Source: Micromonospora sp. C95 (lineage in GTDB: Bacteria > Actinomycetota > Actinomycetes > Mycobacteriales > Micromonosporaceae). Taken from it: 64,000 nt of DNA. Below the pieces are notes generated by a model, which had not been told where the DNA came from, searched no databases, and was given only the letters and a program-made list of their open reading frames with translations. The position numbers and the translations under genes were made by a program. Below are positions 1 to 7,852 of this stretch, one piece after another (the stretch's first letter is position 1; the number at the start of each line of letters is the position of its first letter). The stretch spans positions 162,076 to 226,075 of the forward strand of contig NZ_JAGPXT010000010.1 of NCBI RefSeq assembly GCF_018070465.1, written 5' to 3'.

Positions 1-846
1 CGCTGACTCGGCGAACTCACCGCCGACCGGCTGATCGGCGATGAGGTATGTGGTTCTTCCCGAATGCGGCCCGATCAGGCGAATGTCGAGCAGTTCGTAG
101 TCTCCGCTCGCCGGGACGGTGACCGTCACGGTGAAGGAGTCGTGCGGCCGGGCGTAGAAACCAAGTGCGTGCCCACCGGAATAGCCGTAGTGACAGCAAT
201 CATTGGCGGCCCACAACTCACAGGCGCGCCCGGCACAGGCCGGCCGGGCCGGTACCCCACCGACCGTCACCGTGGTCGCCGGGTCGCCGACCAACTCCTC
301 CATCTCAACCGTCACCACGACCCTGGTCGACGGCGTGACCGGCGGGGTGGTCGACGGCGTGGCCGGCGGGGTGGCCGGCGGAACGGCGGCGGGCACGCGG
401 CCCGGACGAAGCAGGGACACCCCGACCGTCACCAGCGCGACCGCGAGAACCGCCGTCGCGACCGCAGCGAGGATCCACCGCCGGCGGCGCGGCCGCTCGG
501 GCTGCCGGTGCTGTTCGACGGTCACCCGGCCGCTGAACCGTGAGCTCTCTTCGGGGGGAGAACCGGCCGAGAAGACCAGTGCGCGCACCTCGTACCGGCC
601 GGCCGGCACGTCGGCCGGGACGTTCACGGTGACCAGGTACGAGACAGTGCTGTTGGCGGGGACAGCGCGCTGTGGTCGGTCGACGGTGAACCAGGACGAC
701 GGCACACCGTCGTCGGGGGCGAGTTGCAGCACCGCGGTGTCCGGCGTGGCGCTCGGATTGGACACCGTGAAGACGATCTCGCCGTGTCCGGTGTGATCAA
801 GCATGACGTGTGCGGCGACCGCGTCGACCGCCCAGGACGTGGTCAT
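1..846 (-). CDS. Single-pass membrane protein with Ig-like N-terminal domain (3' end outside window)
   Basis: An open frame of 282 codons runs off the left edge without a stop, so the C-terminus is missing. It starts at ATG 846. Residues about 1-112 look like a beta-sandwich of the CARDB/NEW3 kind, with VSNPSATPDTAVLQL followed by VPADVPAGRYEVRALVFS. A basic stretch (RPRRRRW) precedes one membrane span at about 124-147. A Pro/Thr linker (about 153-175) follows, then an extracellular part with four Cys (PACAGRACEL, NDCCHYGY). This suggests a cytoplasmic N-terminus and an exported C-terminal domain. The function is not recognised. The next gene lies 137 bp upstream on the same strand. Confidence 0.7.
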   Translation of the reverse strand, partial: MTTSWAVDAVAAHVMLDHTGHGEIVFTVSNPSATPDTAVLQLAPDDGVPSSWFTVDRPQRAVPANSTVSYLVTVNVPADVPAGRYEVRALVFSAGSPPEESSRFSGRVTVEQHRQPERPRRRRWILAAVATAVLAVALVTVGVSLLRPGRVPAAVPPATPPATPSTTPPVTPSTRVVVTVEMEELVGDPATTVTVGGVPARPACAGRACELWAANDCCHYGYSGGHALGFYARPHDSFTVTVTVPASGDYELLDIRLIGPHSGRTTYLIADQPVGGEFAESA

Positions 847-983
847 GGGTCGACTCCGAGAGATTGGCAATCGCGAGTGCCTGAACGGTAGAAGAAGAAA
901 CCGCTCGGGTGGTGGCCGGAGTCGCAAGAACGACCGTCGATCCCACTTCGACGCCGCCACCTCGGAATCTCAGCGGCGGGCGT

Positions 984-1469
984 TCAGTCCCGCTCGGCTG
1001 GAGCAGCCTGGCGCGGTGGCCCGCTTCCCACCCAGGGCAACACGCGCGGCGCCAGTTCACCCGCTGCGGCGAGTGGCAGCGAGAACCGGTCGGCGGCCAC
1101 CGGGCTGGCCGCGTACGACTCGCGCAGCATCCAGTGGACCTCGTCGGCCGTCCAGCCAAGCGCCGGACGAGCCGCGATCTCCCGGAGCAGCCGCCGCGCG
1201 GCGCGAGTGTCGTCGTCGTAGAAGCGCATGCACCAGTGGTGCACCCACATCCCGAGCGCACGCACTCCGTCCGGTTCGAGCGAGCCGACCAGCCGGCCGC
1301 AGGCGGTGTCGCCGAAGGCACGCCCCGGGTCATCGGCACGGTCCCGCTCGATGGCGCCGACCGCGGCCGGAGCCACGGCGCGCATCCGGCGATAGAAGCG
1401 CTCAACCACTGTCGGGGCGGGCGGTGGGTGCTCGTGTCCCGACGCCGCCCGACCCGCCACGCTCGCCAT
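984..1469 (-). CDS. Hypothetical protein, 161 aa
   Basis: I do not recognise the family. The ATG at 1469 (MASVAGRAAS) is preferred to a longer frame starting at 1541, because an AGAAGG ribosome site lies about 8 bases before it. The protein is soluble, with no signal peptide or membrane span. It is rich in Arg, Ala and Trp and has alpha-helical character (VERFYRRMRAVAPAAVGAIE; LGMWVHHWCMRFYDDDTRAA). Codon use fits the surrounding genes, which supports it being real. It is divergent from the ada-alkA gene and co-oriented with the membrane protein downstream. No function can be assigned. Confidence 0.55.
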   Translation of the reverse strand: MASVAGRAASGHEHPPPAPTVVERFYRRMRAVAPAAVGAIERDRADDPGRAFGDTACGRLVGSLEPDGVRALGMWVHHWCMRFYDDDTRAARRLLREIAARPALGWTADEVHWMLRESYAASPVAADRFSLPLAAAGELAPRVLPWVGSGPPRQAAPAERD

Positions 1470-1642
1470 TGCCGCACCCTTCTGGAGTTGGTGGCCGAAC
1501 GCTACCCACGACAACCGACAGTTCCTCTCGCCCCGCCCCACGCTCCGGCCGCGATCATGCAGTTTGTGGCAGACGGGCGGAGCGAGGGTGTGGTCCGAAT
1601 TCCGCGAGCCGGGTGGGTGGTGGCAGGCGCATCATCGGTGAC

Positions 1643-3085
1643 GTGGAACTGGACTTCGAGCGGTGTTACCGGGCCGTCGACAGCCGTGACCAGCGGTTCG
1701 ACGGCTGGTTCTACACCGGCGTGACCTCGACTGGCATCTACTGTCGGCCGTCCTGTCCGGCGATGACCCCGAAGCGACGGAACGTGCGTTTCTTCCCGTC
1801 GTCGGCGGCGGCCCAGCGGGCCGGGCTGCGCGCCTGCCGGCGCTGCCGCCCGGACGCCTCCCCCGGCTCACCCCAGTGGGACGTACGGGCCGACGTGGTC
1901 GGCCGGGCGATGCGACTGATCGCCGACGGCGTGGTCGACCGCGACGGGGTACCCGGGCTGGCCGCCCGGCTCGGCTACACCGAGCGGCACCTGCACCGGA
2001 TGCTGCGGGCGGAACTCGGCGCGGGACCGCTGGCACTGGCCAGGGCCCAGCGCGCGCAGACCGCCCGCACCCTGATCGAGACGACTGGGCTGGGACTGGC
2101 CGAGATCGCGTTCGCCGCCGGGTTCGGCAGCGTCCGGCAGTTCAACGACACCGTACGCGCGGTCTACGGCGCACCGCCGTCGCAGTTGCGTGCTGGAAAC
2201 GGCACGGCGGTCGGCGGCGCGGGCACCGTCACCCTGCGGCTGGCGTACCGGCCGCCGCTGCATGCCGCCGCGCTGCTCGACTTCCTCGCCCGGCGCACGC
2301 TGCCCGGAGTCGACGAGGTGGTGGACGGGACGTACCGGCGGGGGTTGCGGTTGCCGCACGGTTCCGGAGAGGCCACGCTGACCCCGGCGGTCGGTCATGT
2401 GGCGGCGACGCTGCGCCTGACCGACCTGCGCGACCTGGCCCCCGCCGTGGCCCGCTGCCGGCGTTTGTTCGACCTGGACGCGGATCCGGTCGCCGTCGAC
2501 CAGGGGCTCGCCGCCGACGCCGCGCTGACCGCGACGGTGGCGGCCGAGCCCGGCGTACGCGTTCCCCGCGCGGTGGACGGCTTCGAGATGGCCGTCCGCG
2601 CCATCGCCACCCAGCAGGTCTCCCTGGCCTCCGCCCGCACCACCCTCACCCACCTCCTCGCGCACACCGGCACAGTTGATCAAGAGGTTCTGGTCAAGGG
2701 TGGCGCGCTGCGCGGGTTCGCCACCGCGGAGGAGGTGCTGGGGGTGGCGGATGCGGGGTTCCGGATGCCGGCCGGGCGGCGCGAGACGATCCGAGCGGTG
2801 GCGCGGGCGGTCGCGGCCGGTGAGCTTGACCTGGAGTCGGGTGGCGACCGGGAGGAGACAGTGCGGCAGCTGACCGCGATTCCTGGCATCGGTGCCTGGA
2901 CCGCCGGCTACCTGGCCATGCGCGCGCTCGGCGACCCCGACACGTTCCTCCCCACCGACCTCGCGCTACGTCGGGGCGCCGCGACCCTCGGCCTCACCGA
3001 CAACCCCAGAACCCTCGACGAGTACGCCGTCCGCTGGCGTCCCTGGCGGTCGTACGCCGTGATCCGCCTCTGGCGATCGGCGTGA
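1643..3085 (+). CDS. alkA: Ada-type methyl-phosphotriester sensor / AraC HTH fused to AlkA 3-methyladenine DNA glycosylase
   Basis: A fusion of about 480 aa. Residues 1-75 are the Ada N-terminal zinc domain with Cys34, Cys38, Cys65 and Cys68 (YCRPSC...CRRC). In E. coli Ada the first of these accepts the methyl group from phosphotriesters and switches on transcription. Residues about 85-185 hold an AraC-type helix-turn-helix (LAARLGYTERHLHRMLRAEL). The rest is AlkA: an N-terminal lobe, then the helix-hairpin-helix glycosylase fold with LTAIPGIGAWTAGYLAMRAL and the catalytic Asp in FLPTD. The chosen GTG start sits just before the conserved ELDFERCYRAV. The frame stays open far upstream, but that part has no family match. 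ogt follows 88 bp downstream, so the two form an alkylation-repair pair. The linker around residues 345-352 is unusual (see findings). Confidence 0.93.
   Translation: MELDFERCYRAVDSRDQRFDGWFYTGVTSTGIYCRPSCPAMTPKRRNVRFFPSSAAAQRAGLRACRRCRPDASPGSPQWDVRADVVGRAMRLIADGVVDRDGVPGLAARLGYTERHLHRMLRAELGAGPLALARAQRAQTARTLIETTGLGLAEIAFAAGFGSVRQFNDTVRAVYGAPPSQLRAGNGTAVGGAGTVTLRLAYRPPLHAAALLDFLARRTLPGVDEVVDGTYRRGLRLPHGSGEATLTPAVGHVAATLRLTDLRDLAPAVARCRRLFDLDADPVAVDQGLAADAALTATVAAEPGVRVPRAVDGFEMAVRAIATQQVSLASARTTLTHLLAHTGTVDQEVLVKGGALRGFATAEEVLGVADAGFRMPAGRRETIRAVARAVAAGELDLESGGDREETVRQLTAIPGIGAWTAGYLAMRALGDPDTFLPTDLALRRGAATLGLTDNPRTLDEYAVRWRPWRSYAVIRLWRSA
2676..2697 (+). repeat. Short hairpin-like word inside alkA resembling the 23063 element
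   Basis: The 22-bp stretch begins TTGATCAAGAGGTTC and ends TGGTCAA. Its first 15 bases match the left arm of the hairpin at 23063-23120 at 14 positions, and its last ten match the end of that hairpin's right arm at nine. It looks like the same element with the middle removed, read in frame as VDQEVLVK. Confidence 0.45.
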
Positions 3086-3173
3086 GCGCCGCCTGCGCCA
3101 CCCGAATCCAACCGCCCGACCCAGCCTGCGTTCGCCTGGGCAGGCCAGCATCGATCCAACCCTGGAGTGCCGC

Positions 3174-3707
3174 ATGAGCAGCATGAACACCACGAGCAGC
3201 AGGAACAACATGATCGACAGCACGGTCGTCGACACCCCCGCCGGGCCGTTCACCGTCCTCGTCGGTCCGGATGGCGCGGTACGGGCGTCGGGTTTCACCG
3301 CGGACCCGGCGAACCTGCTGCCGCTCGTGCACCCGAGCCTGCGCGGCGAGCCGCGACGCCGGCTGGACCTCGGTCCGGTCACCGCAGCCGTCGCCGCCTA
3401 CCTCGGCGGTGACCTGGCCGCGATCGACGACGTTCCGGTGGAGCAGCACACCGGCGGGGCGTTCATGTCACATGCCTGGCAGGTGTTGCGCGACGTCAAA
3501 CCGGGGGTCCCGGTCACCTACACCGGGTACGCCGCTCTGGCCGGCCGTCCCACCGCGGTACGCGCCGCCGCAGCGGCCTGCGCCCGCAACGCCGCTGCGC
3601 TCTTCGTCCCCTGCCATCGGGTGCTGCGTACCGACGGCACGCTCGGCGGCTACCGCTGGGGGCTGCCGGTGAAGCGCTGGCTCCTCGACCACGAACGACT
3701 CGGCTAG
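3174..3707 (+). CDS. ogt: Methylated-DNA--protein-cysteine S-methyltransferase
   Basis: Suicide repair protein that moves the methyl group of O6-methylguanine onto its own Cys. The 177-aa frame carries the active-site motif PCHRVL at residues 146-151, with Cys147 as acceptor. It also has the helix-turn-helix recognition region before it (AVRAAAAACARNAAALFVPC) and the conserved tail GGYRWGLPVKRWLLDHE. The start could be ATG 3174 or a later Met (3183, 3210), as the first dozen residues (MSSMNTTSSRNN) are not family sequence. It lies just downstream of the Ada-AlkA fusion, which lacks this domain. Together the two genes cover the roles that E. coli splits between Ada and AlkA. Confidence 0.95.
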   Translation: MSSMNTTSSRNNMIDSTVVDTPAGPFTVLVGPDGAVRASGFTADPANLLPLVHPSLRGEPRRRLDLGPVTAAVAAYLGGDLAAIDDVPVEQHTGGAFMSHAWQVLRDVKPGVPVTYTGYAALAGRPTAVRAAAAACARNAAALFVPCHRVLRTDGTLGGYRWGLPVKRWLLDHERLG

Positions 3708-3786
3708 TAACGCACAATCCGTAACGATCACGGTGTGCGACGACACTCGCCGGTCGCCCGCCGACCAAGGTGCCCCACCCACCCGC

Positions 3787-3907
3787 TTTGCTCTGCTTCA
3801 CTCCACGCAACAGACCGCTGAGCAGCGACGACGCACCGACGGCGAATCGATCACGAAGCTGCCATCCAAACGGAGGGTAACCGTTGCGTGGGTTGAAGCA
3901 GAGCAAA
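3787..3907. repeat. Intergenic inverted repeat, 25-bp arms, 71-bp spacer
   Basis: Arms 3787-3811 and 3883-3907 are reverse complements at 23 of 25 positions (core TGAAGCAGAGCAAA / TTTGCTCTGCTTCA). It lies in the 360-bp gap between ogt and the ABC exporter genes. Nothing in the gap looks protein-coding. It may be a remnant of a small mobile element or a long-range RNA hairpin. The rest of the gap shows no other clear signal. Confidence 0.7.
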
Positions 3908-4069
3908 GGCGAGGATTAGTAGGGCGGCGGACCGTGAACGCACACGCAGTGTGAGAAGCCAGCCGGACAGTGACGGGCAGCGGGAGCAGGGCCACAAGCA
4001 GCGGAGCAACGGAGCAGCTGACAGCAAGCCGACAGCGGCGTTGCTCTCAGATGCGGCTACCGTCGGGTA

Positions 4070-5920
4070 GTGGCTGCGGGGAGCGGCGGCGGCCCGGCCG
4101 ACCGGGACGAGGTCCGTCGACATCCCCTGCGCAACCTCTGGCGGCTGCGCCGCTACCTGCGTCCGCACGCGGTCGAGTTCGGTTGGCTGATGCTGGCCGG
4201 GCTGGCCGCCACGGCCGCCGGCATCGCCGTGCCTCTGGTGGCGCAACGGGTGGTCGACGGGCCGGTGGCGGGGCGTGACCTGACCGGCCTGTTCCTGCTG
4301 GCCGGGTTGGCACTGCTGCTCGGCCTCGCCGAAGCCCTACTGATCTTCATCCGTCGGTGGGTGCAGTCGTCGTCCTCGGTGGCGATGGAGGCGGCCATCC
4401 GCACCGACGTCTACGCCCACCTGCAACGGCTGTCAGCCAGTTTCCACGACCGGTGGCCGTCCGGCCAGCTGCTCTCCCGGATCACCAGCGACCTGTCGGT
4501 GCTGCGCCGGTTCCTCTCCTTCGGCCTGTTCTTTCTCGTGCTCAACGTGGTCACCTACCTGGTCGTGGTGGTGCTGCTGATCCGGCTGCACCCCGCGCTG
4601 GGCCTGCTGGTGGCCGCCAGCGCGGTACCGCTGTTCCTGATCGCCCGTCGTTTCGGCCGGCACTACCACGTCGCGTCCCGCCGGATGCAGGACCAGCAGG
4701 GCGACGTGGCCACGCTTGTCGAGGAGACCGCGCAGGGCCTCCGCACCATGAAGGCGTACGGGCGGGGGCCGCAACTGGCCGGCCGGTTCGCCGTCGGCAC
4801 CAAGGCGTTGCACGACACCGGGGTCGCCAAGGGCCGGCTGCTCGCGCGTACCTCCGCGCTGCTCGACCTGGTGCCGAACCTGACCCTGGGCACGGTCCTG
4901 GTGGCCGGCGCCGCAGCGGTCGCCGGCGGACGGCTCACCATCGGTCAGCTCGTCGCCTTCGTCAGCCTTCAGCTGATGCTGATCTGGCCGGTGCAGTCGC
5001 TGGGCTGGATCATCGCCAACGGGCAGGAGGCGGCCACCGCCGCCGACCGGATCCAGGAGGTGCTGGACACCCGGCCGCTCATCGTCGACCCTCCGGTCGC
5101 CATCGCCCTGGCCCGCTCGACGGTTCGCGGTCGACTCCGCTTCGAGGCAGTGACCTTCCGTTATCCGGGGAGCATCGTGCCGGTGTTACGCGGGCTCGAT
5201 CTCACCGTCGAGCCCGGTGAGACCGTGGCCGTGGTCGGTGCCACCGGCAGCGGCAAGAGCACCCTGTTGTCCCTGGTACCCCGGCTGCACGAGGTGAGCG
5301 GCGGCCGCATCACCCTCGACGGGCACGACCTGCGCGAGCTGCGGCTGGCCTCGCTGCGCGGACTGGTCGGGGTCGCCTTCGAGGAGCCGACACTGTTCTC
5401 CATGTCGGTGTGGGAGAACCTCACCCTCGGCCGGCCCGACGCCGACGAGGACGAGGTTCGGGCCGCCCTGGCACTGGCCCAGGCCGAGTTCGCCTACGAC
5501 CTGCCGTGGGGGCTGCGCACCCGGCTCGGAGAGCAGGGCCTGTCGCTCTCCGGCGGCCAGCGGCAACGACTCGCCCTGGCCCGGGCGGTGCTGATCCGAC
5601 CGGCCGTGCTCGTGCTCGACGATCCGCTCTCCGCGCTCGACGTGCACACCGAGGCGTTGGTGGAGTCGGCGCTCAAGCGAGTGCTGCGCGACACCACCGC
5701 GCTGCTGGTGGTGCACCGCCCGTCCACCATCGCCCTCGCCGACCGGGTGGCGCTGCTGGAGCACGGTCGGATCACCGCCGTCGGCACCCACACCGAACTG
5801 CTCGCCAGCGTGCCCACCTACCGTGGGCTGCTCTCCGCCGAGCCGGCCGCGGCGTCGATCGCCGGCACACCCACATCGGTCGATCCGGCGCCCGGTGGCT
5901 CTCCCCTGGTGCTCTCGTGA
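4070..5920 (+). CDS. ABC exporter half-transporter, subunit 1 (non-canonical Walker B)
   Basis: A 616-aa membrane domain fused to a nucleotide-binding domain, of the multidrug/lipid exporter type. The first 310 residues hold about six spans. The NBD has Walker A GATGSGKST (about 390-398), signature LSLSGGQRQR and the histidine in LLVVHRPSTI. Walker B is VLVLDDPLSALD: the catalytic Glu is replaced by Asp. In heterodimeric exporters this marks the degenerate site. The start is GTG 4070, with no strong ribosome site seen. The stop overlaps the start of the next gene (GTGA), so the two are translationally coupled and probably form one heterodimer. The substrate is unknown. Confidence 0.93.
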   Translation: MAAGSGGGPADRDEVRRHPLRNLWRLRRYLRPHAVEFGWLMLAGLAATAAGIAVPLVAQRVVDGPVAGRDLTGLFLLAGLALLLGLAEALLIFIRRWVQSSSSVAMEAAIRTDVYAHLQRLSASFHDRWPSGQLLSRITSDLSVLRRFLSFGLFFLVLNVVTYLVVVVLLIRLHPALGLLVAASAVPLFLIARRFGRHYHVASRRMQDQQGDVATLVEETAQGLRTMKAYGRGPQLAGRFAVGTKALHDTGVAKGRLLARTSALLDLVPNLTLGTVLVAGAAAVAGGRLTIGQLVAFVSLQLMLIWPVQSLGWIIANGQEAATAADRIQEVLDTRPLIVDPPVAIALARSTVRGRLRFEAVTFRYPGSIVPVLRGLDLTVEPGETVAVVGATGSGKSTLLSLVPRLHEVSGGRITLDGHDLRELRLASLRGLVGVAFEEPTLFSMSVWENLTLGRPDADEDEVRAALALAQAEFAYDLPWGLRTRLGEQGLSLSGGQRQRLALARAVLIRPAVLVLDDPLSALDVHTEALVESALKRVLRDTTALLVVHRPSTIALADRVALLEHGRITAVGTHTELLASVPTYRGLLSAEPAAASIAGTPTSVDPAPGGSPLVLS

Positions 5921-7794
5921 CCGCCGCGTCGGCCGTGCCGGATCCGCCGCCGGATTCGGACCGAGCCCACTGGCGAGGGGTGGCTCCGGATCCGCACGCC
6001 GACCGCAGCCTCGCCGAGGACACCGATCCGGCGGCGGTGGCGCGGCTGCGGGCCCGCAGCCGGGCGCTGCTGACGGACGTGCTGCGCCCGCACCGGGCCC
6101 GGCTGGGCACGGCGGTCGCGCTGCTGTTGACCCAGAACGCGGCGGCCATGTCCGGGCCGTACCTGGTCATGCTCGGTATCGACCGGGCGATCGAGCCGCT
6201 CCGGGCCGGCGAGCCCGGCCCGCTGATCACCGTGGCCGTCTCGTTCGCCGCCGCCGCCGGCATCGAGTACGCGGCCCGGCGCGGTTTCCTCTCCATCTCC
6301 GCCCGCATCGGCCAGGCCGTCCTGCTCGACCTGCGCCGCCGGGTGTACGCGCACTTCCTGCACCTGCCGGTGGCCTTCCACGAGCGCTACACGTCAGGGC
6401 GGATGATCTCGCGCCTGACCAGCGACATCGACTCGATCGCCGAGCTGGTCGACGGGGGTGTGGAGAGCCTGGTGATGGCCGCTCTGACGATCGTGTCGGT
6501 GGCCGGCATCCTGCTCTGGCTGGACCTGCCGCTGGCCTCGGTGACCCTGCTCGCCTTTCCGCTGCTGTTCTGGCTGTCCCGCTGGTTCGCCCGGGCCTCG
6601 GCCTCCGCGTATCGGCGCACCCGGGAGGCGATGGCGCTGGTCATCGTCCATTTCGTGGAGTCGATGCGGGGTATCCGGGCGGTGCAGACGTACCGCCGCG
6701 AGGAACGCAACCAACACATCTTCGACTCGGTCAGCGACGACTACCGGCGGTCCAGCCGGCACGCGTTCCACCTGATCGCGACCTACTCGCCCGGCATCAA
6801 GCTGATCGGCAACGTCACCGTCGCGGTGGTGCTCTGCTACGGCGGTGCCCGGGTGCTGGGCGGCGAGACCGGGGTCGGTGTGCTCGCGGCCTTCCTGCTC
6901 TACCTGCGTCGGTTCTTCGAGCCGATGCAGGAGCTGAGCCAGTTCTACAACTCGCTCCAGTCGGCGACGGCGGCGCTGGAGAAGCTCGCCGGGGTGCTCG
7001 ACGAGCGGCCCTCGGTCGCCGAACCGACCCGACCCGTGCCACTGCCCGACGGCCCGACCCGCGGCGCGGTCCGCTTCCACGCGGTGTCGTTCGGGTACCG
7101 CCCGGACTCACCGATCCTCACCGGGCTGGACCTCACCATCCCTGCCGGTCAGACCGTGGCCCTGATCGGGCCGACCGGCGCCGGCAAGTCCACCGTCGCC
7201 AAGCTGCTCGCCCGGTTCCACGACCCGGACGCTGGCACGGTCACCCTGGGCGGTGTGGACCTGCGCGAGGTCGCCGACGCGGACCTGCGCCGGGCGGTGG
7301 TGCTGGTCACCCAGGAGACCCACCTGTACGGCGGCACCGTCGCGGACAACATCCGGTTCGGCCGCCCGGACGCCGACGACGAGGCCGTGGAGGCCGCCGC
7401 CCGGGCGATCGGCGCACACGACTTCATCGCGGCGCTGCCCGACGGGTACGCCACCCAGGTGCACCGGCGCGGTGGCCGGCTCTCCGCCGGGCAGCGGCAG
7501 TTGGTCGCCTTCGCCCGGGCGTTCCTGGCCGATCCGGCGGTGCTGATCCTCGACGAGGCCACCTCCTCGCTTGACGTACCGACCGAACGTCTGGTGCAGC
7601 ACGCGCTCGGCAACATCCTGCGGGACCGGACGGCGCTGGTGATCGCGCACCGGCTCTCAACGGTGGAGACCGCGGACCGGGTACTGGTCCTGGACCGGGG
7701 CCGGATCGTCGAGGACGGGCCGCCGGCAGAGCTGATCGCCGAGGGCGGCCGGTACGCCGACCTGCACCGCCAGTGGCGCGACTCGCTGCTCTGA
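5917..7794 (+). CDS. ABC exporter half-transporter, subunit 2 (canonical Walker B)
   Basis: The 625-aa partner of the preceding gene, with the same layout: an N-terminal cytosolic stretch, a six-helix membrane domain (about 55-350) and an NBD. Walker A is GPTGAGKST (about 418-426), signature RLSAGQRQL, Walker B VLILDEATSSLD with the catalytic Glu present, and H-loop IAHRLST. Its signature has Ala where the partner has Gly (LSAGQ against LSGGQ). GTG 5917 is chosen because it gives the typical GTGA overlap; a longer in-frame extension lies wholly inside the upstream gene. The pair is transcribed towards valS. Confidence 0.93.
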   Translation: MTAASAVPDPPPDSDRAHWRGVAPDPHADRSLAEDTDPAAVARLRARSRALLTDVLRPHRARLGTAVALLLTQNAAAMSGPYLVMLGIDRAIEPLRAGEPGPLITVAVSFAAAAGIEYAARRGFLSISARIGQAVLLDLRRRVYAHFLHLPVAFHERYTSGRMISRLTSDIDSIAELVDGGVESLVMAALTIVSVAGILLWLDLPLASVTLLAFPLLFWLSRWFARASASAYRRTREAMALVIVHFVESMRGIRAVQTYRREERNQHIFDSVSDDYRRSSRHAFHLIATYSPGIKLIGNVTVAVVLCYGGARVLGGETGVGVLAAFLLYLRRFFEPMQELSQFYNSLQSATAALEKLAGVLDERPSVAEPTRPVPLPDGPTRGAVRFHAVSFGYRPDSPILTGLDLTIPAGQTVALIGPTGAGKSTVAKLLARFHDPDAGTVTLGGVDLREVADADLRRAVVLVTQETHLYGGTVADNIRFGRPDADDEAVEAAARAIGAHDFIAALPDGYATQVHRRGGRLSAGQRQLVAFARAFLADPAVLILDEATSSLDVPTERLVQHALGNILRDRTALVIAHRLSTVETADRVLVLDRGRIVEDGPPAELIAEGGRYADLHRQWRDSLL

Positions 7795-7852
7795 GCGTGA
7801 GCGGGCGGGCTAATGAGGTGCTGCCGGGCCGCACGGTGCATACGATCCACGG

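Noticed and set aside
803..1642. Extension of the ada-alkA frame by about 280 codons upstream
   Set aside because: It is Arg/Pro/Ser-rich, overlaps two minus-strand genes, and the Ada domain begins at 1643.
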